Assembly: GCA_946902985.2 (NCBI GenBank)
Contig: OX336397.1
Coordinates: 147,677,890 to 147,741,889, forward strand
Source of the DNA: Meconema thalassinum
Lineage: Eukaryota; Arthropoda; Insecta; Orthoptera; Tettigoniidae
Reading direction: 5' to 3'
DNA length: 64,000 bases
The first letter of the stretch is position 1; every line of letters begins with the position of its first letter. Shown here one piece after another: positions 1 through 9,643 of the stretch. A program made the translations under genes and the position numbers. Under the pieces are notes generated by a model. That model saw nothing but the letters and a program-made list of their open reading frames with translations, searched no databases and was not told the DNA's origin.

Positions 1-408
1 TTGCTGAGTTTTAATTCACCGGCCGTGAAAGCCAATATACCATCTTTTTGGAAGCCTTCATAGGGAGGTTAAGGCTGCTTGAACTTTTAGTTATCGTAGT
101 CAAGTGGTGCAGTTTCACCTTATATAAAGGGAGGTGGCGCGCAGTTCGTCACTCCTGTGGGGGTCCGGGCGGGGACACCAAGAGCCCGCCGATGAGCCTA
201 AATTGGTGTCCTAGGCGAAACCCCACACAAGACACGGCACAAACCTAGAAGAATTGCTGAGTTTTTATTCACCGACCGTGAAAGCCAATATACCATCTTT
301 TTGGAAGCCTTCATAGGGAGGTTAAGGCTGCTTGAACTTTTAGTTCTCGTAGTCAAGTGGTGCAGTTGCACCTTATATAAAGGTAGGTGGCGCGCAGTTT
401 GTCACTCC

Positions 409-480
409 TGTGGGGGTCCGGGCGGGGACACCAAGAGCCCGCCGATGAGCCTAACTTGGTGTCCTAGGCGAAACCCCACA
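409..480 (+). ncRNA. Hammerhead ribozyme, type III layout (representative majority unit)
   Basis: Self-cleaving RNA motif, described here as a model for all units. Stem III 5' strand is 409-416 (TGTGGGGG) and the cleavage triplet GUC is 416-418, with cleavage predicted after 418. Stem I pairs CGGGC (419-423) with GCCCG (437-441) around a 13-nt loop. The core CCGAUGA is 442-448. Stem II pairs GCCTA with TAGGC around an 11-nt loop. CGAAA follows, then stem III 3' strand CCCCACA ending at 480. Stem III has seven pairs if one G is bulged, plus the A15.1-U16.1 pair. The departure from the family is C instead of U at core position 4. The order of parts, three fitting stems and all other core residues make chance unlikely. 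Activity is untested. Confidence 0.85.
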
Positions 481-602
481 CAAGACACGGCACAAACCTA
501 GAAGAATTGCTGAGTTTTATTTCACCGGCCGTGAAAGCCAATATACCATCTTTTTGGAAGCCTTCATAGGGAGGTTAAGGCTGCTTGAACTTTTAGTTCT
601 CG

Positions 603-658
603 TAGTCAAGTGGTGCAGTTGCACCTTATATAAAGGGAGGTGGCGCGCAGTTCGTCAC
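603..658 (+). promoter_or_regulatory. Possible RNA polymerase III A-box and B-box pair (representative unit)
   Basis: TAGTCAAGTGG at 603-613 fits the A-box pattern TRGYNNARNNG at every fixed position. GTTCGTCAC at 650-658 fits the B-box core GWTCRANNC with one mismatch. The 36-nt gap is within the usual range, and a T5 run (551-555 in this unit, about 250 bp further on in the next) could terminate. This competes with the TATA reading, and short degenerate motifs can match by chance. Confidence 0.3.
612..625 (+). other. Short dyad just upstream of the TATA box (representative unit)
   Basis: GGTGCAGTTGCACC is an inverted repeat that can form a 5-bp hairpin with an AGTT loop, or could be a protein site in DNA. 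It lies 1 bp before the TATATAAA word. Units of the TGGAGC class break one pair (GGAGC against GCACC), so the symmetry is not universal. Function is unknown. Confidence 0.4.
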
Positions 659-659
659 T
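627..659 (+). promoter_or_regulatory. TATA plus initiator-like pair (representative unit)
   Basis: TATATAAA lies at 627-634, and TCACT follows with its A at 657, 30 nt from the first T of the TATA box. This is the spacing expected for an RNA polymerase II core promoter, and TCACT is close to the arthropod initiator TCAGT. The predicted start lies 15 nt before the ribozyme cleavage site. The pair is repeated in nearly every unit at S+73 and S+103. Transcription itself is inferred. Confidence 0.5.
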
Positions 660-3600
660 CCTGTGGGGGTCCGGGCGGGGACACCAAGAGCCCGCCGATG
701 AGCATAACTTGGTGTCCTAGGCGAAACCCCACACAAGACACGGCACAAACCTAGAAGAATTGCTGAGTTTTAATTCACCGGCCGTGAAAGCCAATATACC
801 ATCTTTTTGGAAGCCTTCATAGGGAGGTTAAGGCTGCTTGAACTTTTAGTTCTCGTAGTCAAGTGGTGCAGTTGCACCTTATAAAAAGGGAGGTGGCGCG
901 CAGTTCGTCACTCCTGTGGGGGTCCGGGAGGGGACACCAAGAGCCCGCCGATGAGCCTAACTTGGTGTCCTAGGCGAAACCCCACACAAGACACGGCACA
1001 AACCTAGAAGAATTGCTGAGTTTTAATTCACCGGCCGTGAAAGCCAATATACCATCTTTTTGGAAGCCTTCAAAGGGAGGTTAAGGCTGCTTGAACTTTT
1101 AGTTCTCGTAGTCAAGTGGTGCAGTTGCACCTTATATAAAGGGAGGTGGCGCGCAGTTCGTCACTCCTGTGGGGGTCCGGGCGGGGACACCAAGAGCCCG
1201 CCGATGAGCCTAACTTGGTGTCCTAGGCGAAACCCCACACAAGACACAGCACAAACCTAGAAGAATTGCTGAGTTTTAATTCACCGGCCGTGAAAGCCAA
1301 TATACCACCTTTTTGGAAGCCTTCATAGGGAGGTTAAGGCTGCTTGAACTTTTAGTTCTCGTAGTCAAGTGGTGCAGTTGCACCTTATATAAAGGGAGGT
1401 GGCGCGCAGTTCGTCACTCCTGTGGGGGTCCGGGCGGGGACACCAAGAGCCCGCCGATGAGCCTAAATTGGTGTCCTAGGCGAAACCCCACACAAGACAC
1501 GGCACAAACCTAGAAGAATTGCTGAGTTTTAATTCACCGGCCGTGAAAGCCAATATACCATCTTTTTGGAAGCCTTCATAGGGAGGTTAAGGCTGCTTGA
1601 ACTTTTAGTTCTCGTAGTCAAGTGGTGCAGTTGCACCTTATATAAAGGGAGGTGGCGCGCAGTTCGTCACTCCTGTGGGGGTCCGGGCGGGGACACCAAG
1701 AGCCCGCCGATGAGCCTAACTTGTTGTCCTAGGCGAAACCCCACACAAGACACGGCACAAACCTAGAAGAATTGCTGAGTTTTAATTCACCGGCCGTGAA
1801 AGCCAATATACCATCTTTTTGGAAGCCTTCATAGGGAGGTTGAGGCTGCTTGAACTTTTAGTTCTCGTAGTCAAGTGGTGCAGTTGCACCTTATATAAAG
1901 GGAGGTGGCGCGCAGTTCGTCACTCCTGTGGGGGTCCGGGCGGGGACACCAAGAGCCCGCCGATGAGCCTAACTTGGTGTCCTAGGCAAAACCCCACACA
2001 AGACACGGCACAAACCTAGAAGAATTGCTGAGTTTTAATTAACCGGCCGTGAAAGCCAATATACCATCTTCTTGGAAGCCTTCATAGGGAGGTTAAGGCT
2101 GCTTGAACTTTTAGTTCTCGTAGTCAAGTGGAGCAGTTGCACCTTATATAAAGGGAGGTGGCGCGCAGTTCGTCACTCCTGTGGGGGTCCGGGCGGGGAC
2201 ACCAAGAGCCCGCCGATGAGCCTAACTTGGTGTCCTAGGCGAAACCCCACACAAGACACGGCACAAACCTAGAAGAATTGCTGAGTTTTAATTCACCGGC
2301 CGTGAAAGCCAATATACCATCTTTTTGGAAGCCTTCATAGGGAGGTTAAGGCTGCTTGAACTTTTAGTTCTCGTAGTCAAGTGGTGCAGTTGCACCTTAT
2401 ATACAGGGAGGTGGCGCGCAGTTCGTCACTCCTGTGGGGGTCCGGGCGGGGACACCAAGAGCCCGCCGATGAGCCTAACTTGGTGTCCTAGGCGAAACCC
2501 CACACAAGACACGGCACAAACCTAGAAGAATTGCTGAGTTTTAATTCACCGGCCGTGAAAGCCAATATACCATCTTTTTGGAAGCCTTCATAGGGAGGTT
2601 AAGGCTGCTTGAACTTTTAGTTCTCGTAGTCAAAAGGTGCAGTTGCACCTTATATAAAGGTAGGTGGCGCGCAGTTCGTCAGTCCTGTGGCGGTCCGGGC
2701 GGGGACACCAAGAGCCCGCCGATGAGCCTAACTTGGTGTCCTAGGCGAAACCCCACACAATACACGGCACAAACCTAGAAGAATTGCTGAGTTTTAATTC
2801 ACCGGCCGTGAAAGCCAATATACCATCTTTTTGGAAGCCTTCATAGGGACGTTAAGGCTGCTTGAACTTTTAGTTCTCGTAGTCAAGTGGTGCAGTTGCA
2901 CCTTATATAAAGGGAGGTGGCGCGCAGTTCGTCACTCCTGTGGGGGTCCGGGCGGGGACACCAAGAGCCCGCCGATGAGCCTAACTTGGTGTCCTAGGCG
3001 AAACCCCACACAAGACACGGCACAAACCTAGAAGAATTGCTGAGTTTTAATTCACCGGCCGTGAAAGCCAATATACCATCTTTTTGGAAGCCTTCAAAGG
3101 GAGGTTAAGGCTGCTTGAACTTTTAGTTCTCGTAGTCAAGTGGTGCAGTTGCACCTTATATAAAGGGAGGTGGCGCGCAGTTCGTCACTCCTGTGGGGGT
3201 CCGGGCGGGGACACCAAGAGCCCGCCGATGAGCCTAACTTGGTGTCCTAGGCGAAACCCCACACAAGACACGGCACAAACCTAGAAGAATTGCTGAGTTT
3301 TAATTCACCGGCCGTGAAAGCCAATATACCATCTTTTTGGAAGCCTTCATAGGGAGGTTAAGGCTGCTTGAACTTTTAGTTCTCGTAGTCAAGTGGTGCA
3401 GTTGCACCTTATATAAAGGGAGGTGGCGCGCAGTTCGTCACTCCTGTGGGGGTCCGGGCGGGGACACCAAGAGCCCGCCGATGAGCCTAAATTGGTGTCC
3501 TAGGCGAAACCCCACACAAGACACGGCACAAATCTAGAAGAATTGCTGAGTTTTAATTCACCGGCCGTGAAAGCCAATATACCATCTTTTTGGAAGCCTT

Positions 3601-4095
3601 CATAGGGACGTTAAGGCTGCTTGAACTTTTAGTTCTCGTAGTCAAGTGGTGCAGTTGCACCTTATATAAAGGGAGGTGGCGCGCAGTTCGTCACTCCTGT
3701 GGGGGTCCGGGCGGGGACACCAAGAGCCCGCCGATGAGCCTAACTTGGTGTCCTAGGCGAAACCCCACACAAGACACGGCACAAACCTAGAAGAATTGCT
3801 GAGTTTTAATTCACCGGCCGTGAAAGCCAATATACCATCTTTTTGGAAGCCTTCATAGGGAGGTTAAGGCTGCTTGAACTTTTAGTTCCCGTAGTCAAGT
3901 GGTGCAGTTGCACCTTATATAAAGGGAGGTGGCGCGCAGTTCGTCACTCCTGTGGGGGTCCGGGCGGGGACACCAAGAGCTCGCCGATGAGCCTAACTTG
4001 GTGTCCTAGGCGAAACCCCACACAAGACACGGCACAAACCTAGAAGAATTGCTGAGTTTTAATTCAGCGGCCGTGAAAGCCAATATACCATCTTT

Positions 4096-7000
4096 TTGGA
4101 AGCCTTCATAGGGAGGTTAAGGGTGCTTGAACTTTTAGTTCTCGTAGTCAAGTGGAGCAGTTGCACCTTATATAAAGGGAGGTGGCGCGCAGTTCGTCAC
4201 TCCTGTGGGGGTCCGGGCGGGGACACCAATAGCCCGCCGATGAGCCTAACTTGGTGTCCTAGGCGAAACCCCACACAAGACACGGCACAAACCTAGAAGA
4301 ATTGCTGAGTTTTAATTCACCGGCCGTGAAAGCCAATATACCATCTTTTTGGAAGCCTTCATAGGGAGGTTAAGGCTGCTTGAACTTTTAGTTCTCGTAG
4401 TCAAGAGGTGCAGTTGCACCTTATATAAAGGGAGGTGGCGCGCAGTTCGTCACTCCTGTGGCGGTCCGGGCGGGGACACCAAGAGCCCGCCGATGAGCCT
4501 AACTTGGTGTCCTAGGCGAAACCCCACACAAGACACGGCACAAACCTAGAAGAATTGCTGAGTTTTAATTCACCGGCCGTGAAAGCCAATATACCATCTT
4601 TTTGGAAGCCTTCATAGGGACGTTAAGGCTGCTTGAACTTTTAGTTCTCGTAGTCAAGTGGTGCAGTTGCACCTTATATAAAGGGAGGTGGCGCGCAGTT
4701 CGTCACTCCTGTGGGGGTCCGGGCGGGGACACCAAGAGCCCGCCGATGAGCCTAACTTGGTGTCCTAGGCGAAACCCCACACAAGACACGGCACAAACCT
4801 AGAAGAATTGCTGAGTTTTAATTCACCGGCCGTGAAAGCCAATATACCATCTTTTTGGAAGCCTTCAAAGGGAGGTTAAGGCTGCTTGAACTTTTAGTTC
4901 TCGTAGTCAAGTGGTGCAGTTGCACCTTATATAAAGGGAGGTGGCGCGCAGTTCGTCACTCCTGTGGGGGTCCGGGCGGGGACACCAAGAGCCCGCCGAT
5001 GAGCCTAACTTGGTGTCCTAGGCGAAACCCCACACAAGACACGGCACAAACCTAGAAGAATTGCTGAGTTTTAATTCACCGGCCGTGAAAGCCAATATAC
5101 CATCTTTTTGGAAGCCTTCATAGGGAGGTTAAGGCTGCTTGAACTTTTAGTTCTCGTAGTCAAGTGGTGCAGTTGCACCTTATATAAAGGGAGGTGGCGC
5201 GCAGTTCGTCACTCCTGTGGGGGTCCGGGCGGGGACACCAAGAGCCCGCCGATGAGCCTAAATTGGTGTCCTAGGCGAAACCCCACACAAGACACGGCAC
5301 AAACCTAGAAGAATTGCTGAGTTTTAATTCACCGGCCGTGAAAGCCAATATACCATCTTTTTGGAAGCCTTCATAGGGAGGTTAAGGCTGCTTGAACTTT
5401 TAGTTCTCGTAGTCAAGTGGTGCAGTTGCACCTTATATAAAGGGAGGTGGCGCGCAGTTCGTCACTCCTGTGGGGGTCCGGGCGGGGACACCAAGAGCCC
5501 GCCGATGACCCTAACTTGGTGTCCTAGGCGAAACCCCACACAAGACACGGCACAAACCTAGAAGAATTGCTGAGTTTTAATTCACCGGCCGTGAAAGCCA
5601 ATATACCATCTTCTTGGAAGCCTTCATAGGGAGGTTAAGGCTGCTTGAACTTTTAGTTCTCGTAGTCAAGTGGAGCAGTTGCACCTTATATAAAGGGAGG
5701 TGGCGCGCAGTTCGTCACTCCTGTGGGGGTCCGGGCGGGGACACCAAGAGCCCGCCGATGAGCCTAACTTGGTGTCCTAGGCGAAACCCCACACAAGACA
5801 CGGCACAAACCTAGAAGAATTGCTGAGTTTTAATTCACCGGCCGTGAAAGCCAATATACCATCTTTTTGGAAGCCTTCATAGGGAGGTTAAGGCTGCTTG
5901 AACTTTTAGTTCTCGTAGTCAAGAGGTGCAGTTGCACCTTATATAAAGGGAGGTGGCGCGCAGTTCATCACTCCTGTGGCGGTCCGGGCGGGGACACCAA
6001 GAGCCCGCCGATGAGCCTAACTTGGTGTCCTAGGCGAAACCCCACACAAGACACGGCACAAACCTAGAAGAATTGCTGAGTTTTAATTCACCGGCCGTGA
6101 AAGCCAATATACCGTCTTTTTGGAAGCCTTCATAGGGACGTTAAGGCTGCTTGAACTTTTAGTTCTCGTAGTCAAGTGGAGCAGTTGCACCTTATATAAA
6201 GGGAGGTGGCGCGCAGTTCGTCACTCCTGTGGGGGTCCGGGCGGGGACACCAAGAGCCCGCCGATGAGCCTAACTTGGTGTCCTAGGCGAAACCCCACAC
6301 AAGACACGGCACAAACCTAGAAGGATTGCTGAGTTTTAATTCACCGGCCGTGAAAGCCAATATACCATCTTTTTGGAAGCCTTCATAGGGAGGTTAAGGC
6401 TGCTTGAACTTTTAGTTATCGTAGTCAAGTGGTGCAGTTGCACCTTATATAAAGGGAGGTGGCGCGCAGTTCGTCACTCCTGTGGGGGTCCGGGCGGGGA
6501 CACCAAGAGCCCGCCGATGAGCCTAAATTGGTGTCCTAGGCGAAACCCCACACAAGACACGGCACAAACCTAGAAGAATTGCTGAGTTTTTATTCACCGA
6601 CCGTGAAAGCCAATATACCATCTTTTTGGAAGCCTTCATAGGGAGGTTAAGGCTGCTTGAACTTTTAGTTCTCGTAGTCAAGTGGTGCAGTTGCACCTTA
6701 TATAAAGGGAGGTGGCGCGCAGTTCGTCACTCCTGTGGGGGTCCGGGCGGGGACACCAAGAGCCCGCCGATGAGCCTAACTTGGTGTCCTAGGCGAAACC
6801 CCACACAAGACACGGCACAAACCTAGAAGAATTGCTGAGTTTTATTTCACCGGCCGTGAAAGCCAATATACCATCTTTTTGGAAGCCTTCATAGGGAGGT
6901 TAAGGCTGCTTGAACTTTTAGTTCTCGTAGTCAAGTGGTGCAGTTGCACCTTATATAAAGGGAGGTGGCGCGCAGTTCGTCACTCCTGTGGGGGTCCTGG

Positions 7001-7131
7001 CGGGGACACCAAGAGCCCGCCGATGAGCATAACATGGTGTCCTAGGCGAAACCCCACACAAGACACGGCACAAACCTAGAAGAATTGCTGAGTTTTAATT
7101 CACCGGCCGTGAAAGCCAATATACCATCTTT
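4096..7131 (+). repeat. Two successive six-unit higher-order repeats
   Basis: Units at 4096, 4349, 4602, 4855 and 5108 carry in turn the markers TGGAGC, AGAGGTGC with CGGTCC, GGGACG, TCAAAGGG and AAATTGG. The TGGAGC marker returns at 5614, 1518 bp (six units) later, again followed by the AGAGGTGC and GGGACG markers, and returns once more at 7132. The second block lacks the TCAAAGGG unit, so the order is conserved but not every member is. Confidence 0.7.
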
Positions 7132-9479
7132 TTGGAAGCCTTCATAGGGAGGTTAAGGCTGCTTGAACTTTTAGTTCTCGTAGTCAAGTGGAGCAGTTGC
7201 ACCTTATATAAAGGGAGGTGGCGCGCAGTTCGTCACTCCTGTGGGGGTCCGGGCGGGGACACCAAGAGCCCGCCGATGAGCCTAACTTGGTGTCCTAGGC
7301 GAAACCCCACACAAGACACGGCACAAACCTAGAAGAATTGCTGAGTTTTAATTCACCGGCCGTGAAAGCCAATATACCATCTTTTTGGAAGCCTTCATAG
7401 GGAGGTTATGGCTGCTTGAACTTTTAGTTCTCGTAGTCAAGAGGTGCAGTTGCACCTTATATAAAGGGAGGTGGCTCGCAGTTCGTCACTCCTGTGGCGG
7501 TCCGGGCGGGGACACCAAGAGCCCGCCGATGAGCCTAACTTGGTGTCCTAGGCGAAACCCCACACAAGACACGGCACAAACCTAGAAGAATTGCTGAGTT
7601 TTAATTCACCGGCCGTGAAAGCCAATATACCATCTTTTAGAAAGCCTTCATAGGGAGGTTAAGGCTGCTTGAAATTTTAGTTCTCGTAGTCAAGTGGTGC
7701 AGTTGCACCTTATATAAAGGGAGGTGGCGCGCAGTTCGTCACTCCTGTGGGGGTCCGGGCGGGGACACCAAGAGCCCGCCGATGAGCCTAACTTGGTGTC
7801 CTAGGCGAAACCCCACACAAGACACGGCACAAACCTAGAAGAATTGCTGAGTTTTAATTCAGCGGCCGTGAAAGCCAATATACCATCTTTTTGGAAGCCT
7901 TCATAGGGAGGTTAAGGCTGCTTGAAATTTAGTTCTCGTAGTCAAGTGGTGCAGTTGCACCTTATATAAAGGGAGGTGGCGCGCAGTTCGTCACTCCTGT
8001 GGGGGTCCGGGCGGGGACACCAAGAGCCGGCCGATGAGCCTAACTTGGTGTCCTAGGCGAAACCCCACACAAGACACGGCACAAACCTAGAAGAATTGCT
8101 GAGTTTTAATTCACCGGCCGTGAAAGCCAATATACCATCTTTTTGGAAGCCTTCATAGGGAGGTTAAGGCTGCTTGAATTTTTAGTTCTCGTAGTCAAGT
8201 GGTGCAGTTGCACCTTATATAAAGGGAGGTGGCGCGCAGTTCGTCACTCCTGTGGGGGTCCGGGCGGGGACACCAAGAGCCCGCCGATGAGCCTAAATTG
8301 GTGTCCTAGGCGAAACCCCACACAAGACACGGCACAAACCTAGAAGAATTGCTGAGTTTTAATTCACCGGCCGTGAAAGCCAATATACCATCTTTTTGGA
8401 AGCCTTCATAGGGAGGTTAAGGCTGCTTGAACTTTTAGTTCTCGTAGTCAAGTGGTGCAGTTGCACCTTATATAAAGGGAGGTGGCGCGCAGTTCGTCAC
8501 TCCTGTGGGGGTCCGGGCGGGGACACATGAGCCCGCCGATGAGCCTAACTTGGTGTCCTAGGCGAAACCCCACACAAGACACGGCACAAACCTAGAAGAA
8601 TTGCTGAGTTTTAATTCACCAGCCGTGAAAGCCAATATACCATCTTTTTGGAAGCCTTCATAGGGAGGTTAAGGCTGCTTGAACTTTTAGTTCTCGTAGT
8701 CAAGTGGTGCAGTTGCACCCTATATAAAGGGAGGTGGCGCGCAGTTCGTCACTCCTGTGGGGGTCCGGGCGGGGACACCAAGAGCCCGCCGATGAGCCTA
8801 AATTGGTGTCCTAGGCGAAACCCCACACAAGACACGGCACAAACCTAGAAGAATTGCTGAGTTTTAATTCACCGGCCGTGAATGCCAATATACCATCTTT
8901 TTGGAAGCCTTCATAGGGAGGTTAAGGCTGCTTGAACTTTTAGTTCTCGTAGTCAAGTGGTGCAGTTGCACCTTATATAAAGGGAGGTGGCGCGCAGTTC
9001 GTCACTCCTGTGGGGGTCCGGGCGGGGACACCAAGAGCCCGCCGATGAGCCTAACTTGGTGTCCTAGGCGAAACCCCACACAAGACACGGCACAAACCTA
9101 GAAGAATTGCTGAGTTTTAATTCACCGGCCGTGAAAGCCAATATACCATCTTTTTGGAAGCCTTCATAGGGAGGTTAAGGCTGCTTGAACTTTTAGTTCT
9201 CGTAGTCAAGTGGTGCAGTTGCACCTTATATAAAGGGAGGTGGCGCGCAATTCGTCACTCCTGTGGGGGTCCGGGCGGGGACACCAAGAGCCCGCCGATG
9301 AGCCTAACTTGGTGTCCTAGGCGAAACCCCACACAAGACACGGCACAAACCTAGAAGAATTGCTGAGTTTTAATTCACCGGCCGTGAAAGCCAATATACC
9401 ATCTTTTTGGAAGCCTTCATAGGGAGGTTAAGGCTGCTTGAACTTTTAGTTCTCGTAGTCAAGTGGTGCAGTTGCACCT

Positions 9480-9513
9480 TATATAAAGGGAGGTGGCGCG
9501 CAGTTCGTCGTCA
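9480..9513 (+). promoter_or_regulatory. Satellite TATA box abutting the retrotransposon 5' end
   Basis: The truncated last unit of the left arm retains TATATAAA at 9480-9487. The element starts at 9510 with GTCACT, so an initiator-like TCACT has its A at 9513, 33 nt from the first T of the TATA box. The insertion thus replaces the satellite start site with the element's own similar 5' end. Whether the element is transcribed from here is not known. Confidence 0.4.
9500..9509 (+). repeat. Target-site duplication, left copy
   Basis: GCAGTTCGTC at the left junction matches the ten bases at 14584-14593 exactly. Array phase is restored when one copy plus the 5074-bp element is removed. The boundary is slightly ambiguous because the element begins GTCACT and the satellite continues with ACTCC after a GTC. 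Confidence 0.9.
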
Positions 9514-9643
9514 CTGTCTACTTCCTAAGTGCCGGAAACTCTGCTCAAATCTGTGTTCAAAGTGCTACGTCAGTCTACCAACAAACATCAGCGAAAAAGT
9601 TATTGTGCCAGTTCAGTTCAGCGACTTATTATTATCATCTGTG
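9510..9643 (+). other. Retrotransposon 5' UTR
   Basis: 134 bp from the left junction to the first suitable ATG. Elements of this group usually carry an internal promoter here. Initiator-like words TCACT (9511), TCAGTC (near 9571) and TCAGTT (near 9613) are visible, but none is proven. The reading frame of ORF1 is open through this stretch into the satellite, which I regard as chance. Confidence 0.6.

Larger units (their letters stand above)
1..9509 (+). repeat. 253-bp hammerhead satellite array, left arm
   Basis: About 37.6 head-to-tail units of 253 bp, all in one orientation, differing mostly by single substitutions. Taking TTGGAAGCC as unit start S, starts fall at 48, 301, 554 and so on every 253 bp up to 9407. 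Exceptions include a 252-bp unit at 7891 and the unit near 8395, which has a short deletion beside ACACATGAG. Order within a unit: an unassigned AT-rich half, an A-box-like word (S+49), a dyad (S+58), TATATAAA (S+73), an initiator-like TCACT (A at S+103), the hammerhead ribozyme (S+108 to S+179), then CTAGAAGAATTGCTGAG. The last unit is cut at S+102 by the retrotransposon. No conventional gene is seen here. Confidence 0.98.

Noticed and set aside
301..501. 66-codon open frame repeated in most units
   Set aside because: It begins at TTG rather than ATG, is interrupted by single-base changes in many units, and crosses the TATA word and the ribozyme. Its conservation is explained by satellite homogenisation. 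The only ATG inside gives 18 codons.
650..680. CENP-B box
   Set aside because: TTCG in CAGTTCGTCACTCC is not followed by the required A and CGGG at the right spacing, so a centromeric role cannot be argued from this motif.
9407..9643. 79-residue N-terminal extension of ORF1 into the satellite
   Set aside because: The extension starts at a satellite TTG and crosses the insertion junction and 5' UTR. The ATG at 9644 gives the normal Ser/Pro-rich gag start.
9510..9643. HDV-like ribozyme at the LINE 5' end
   Set aside because: Some LINEs have one, but I could not pair the needed helices or find the conserved catalytic C in a fitting context.
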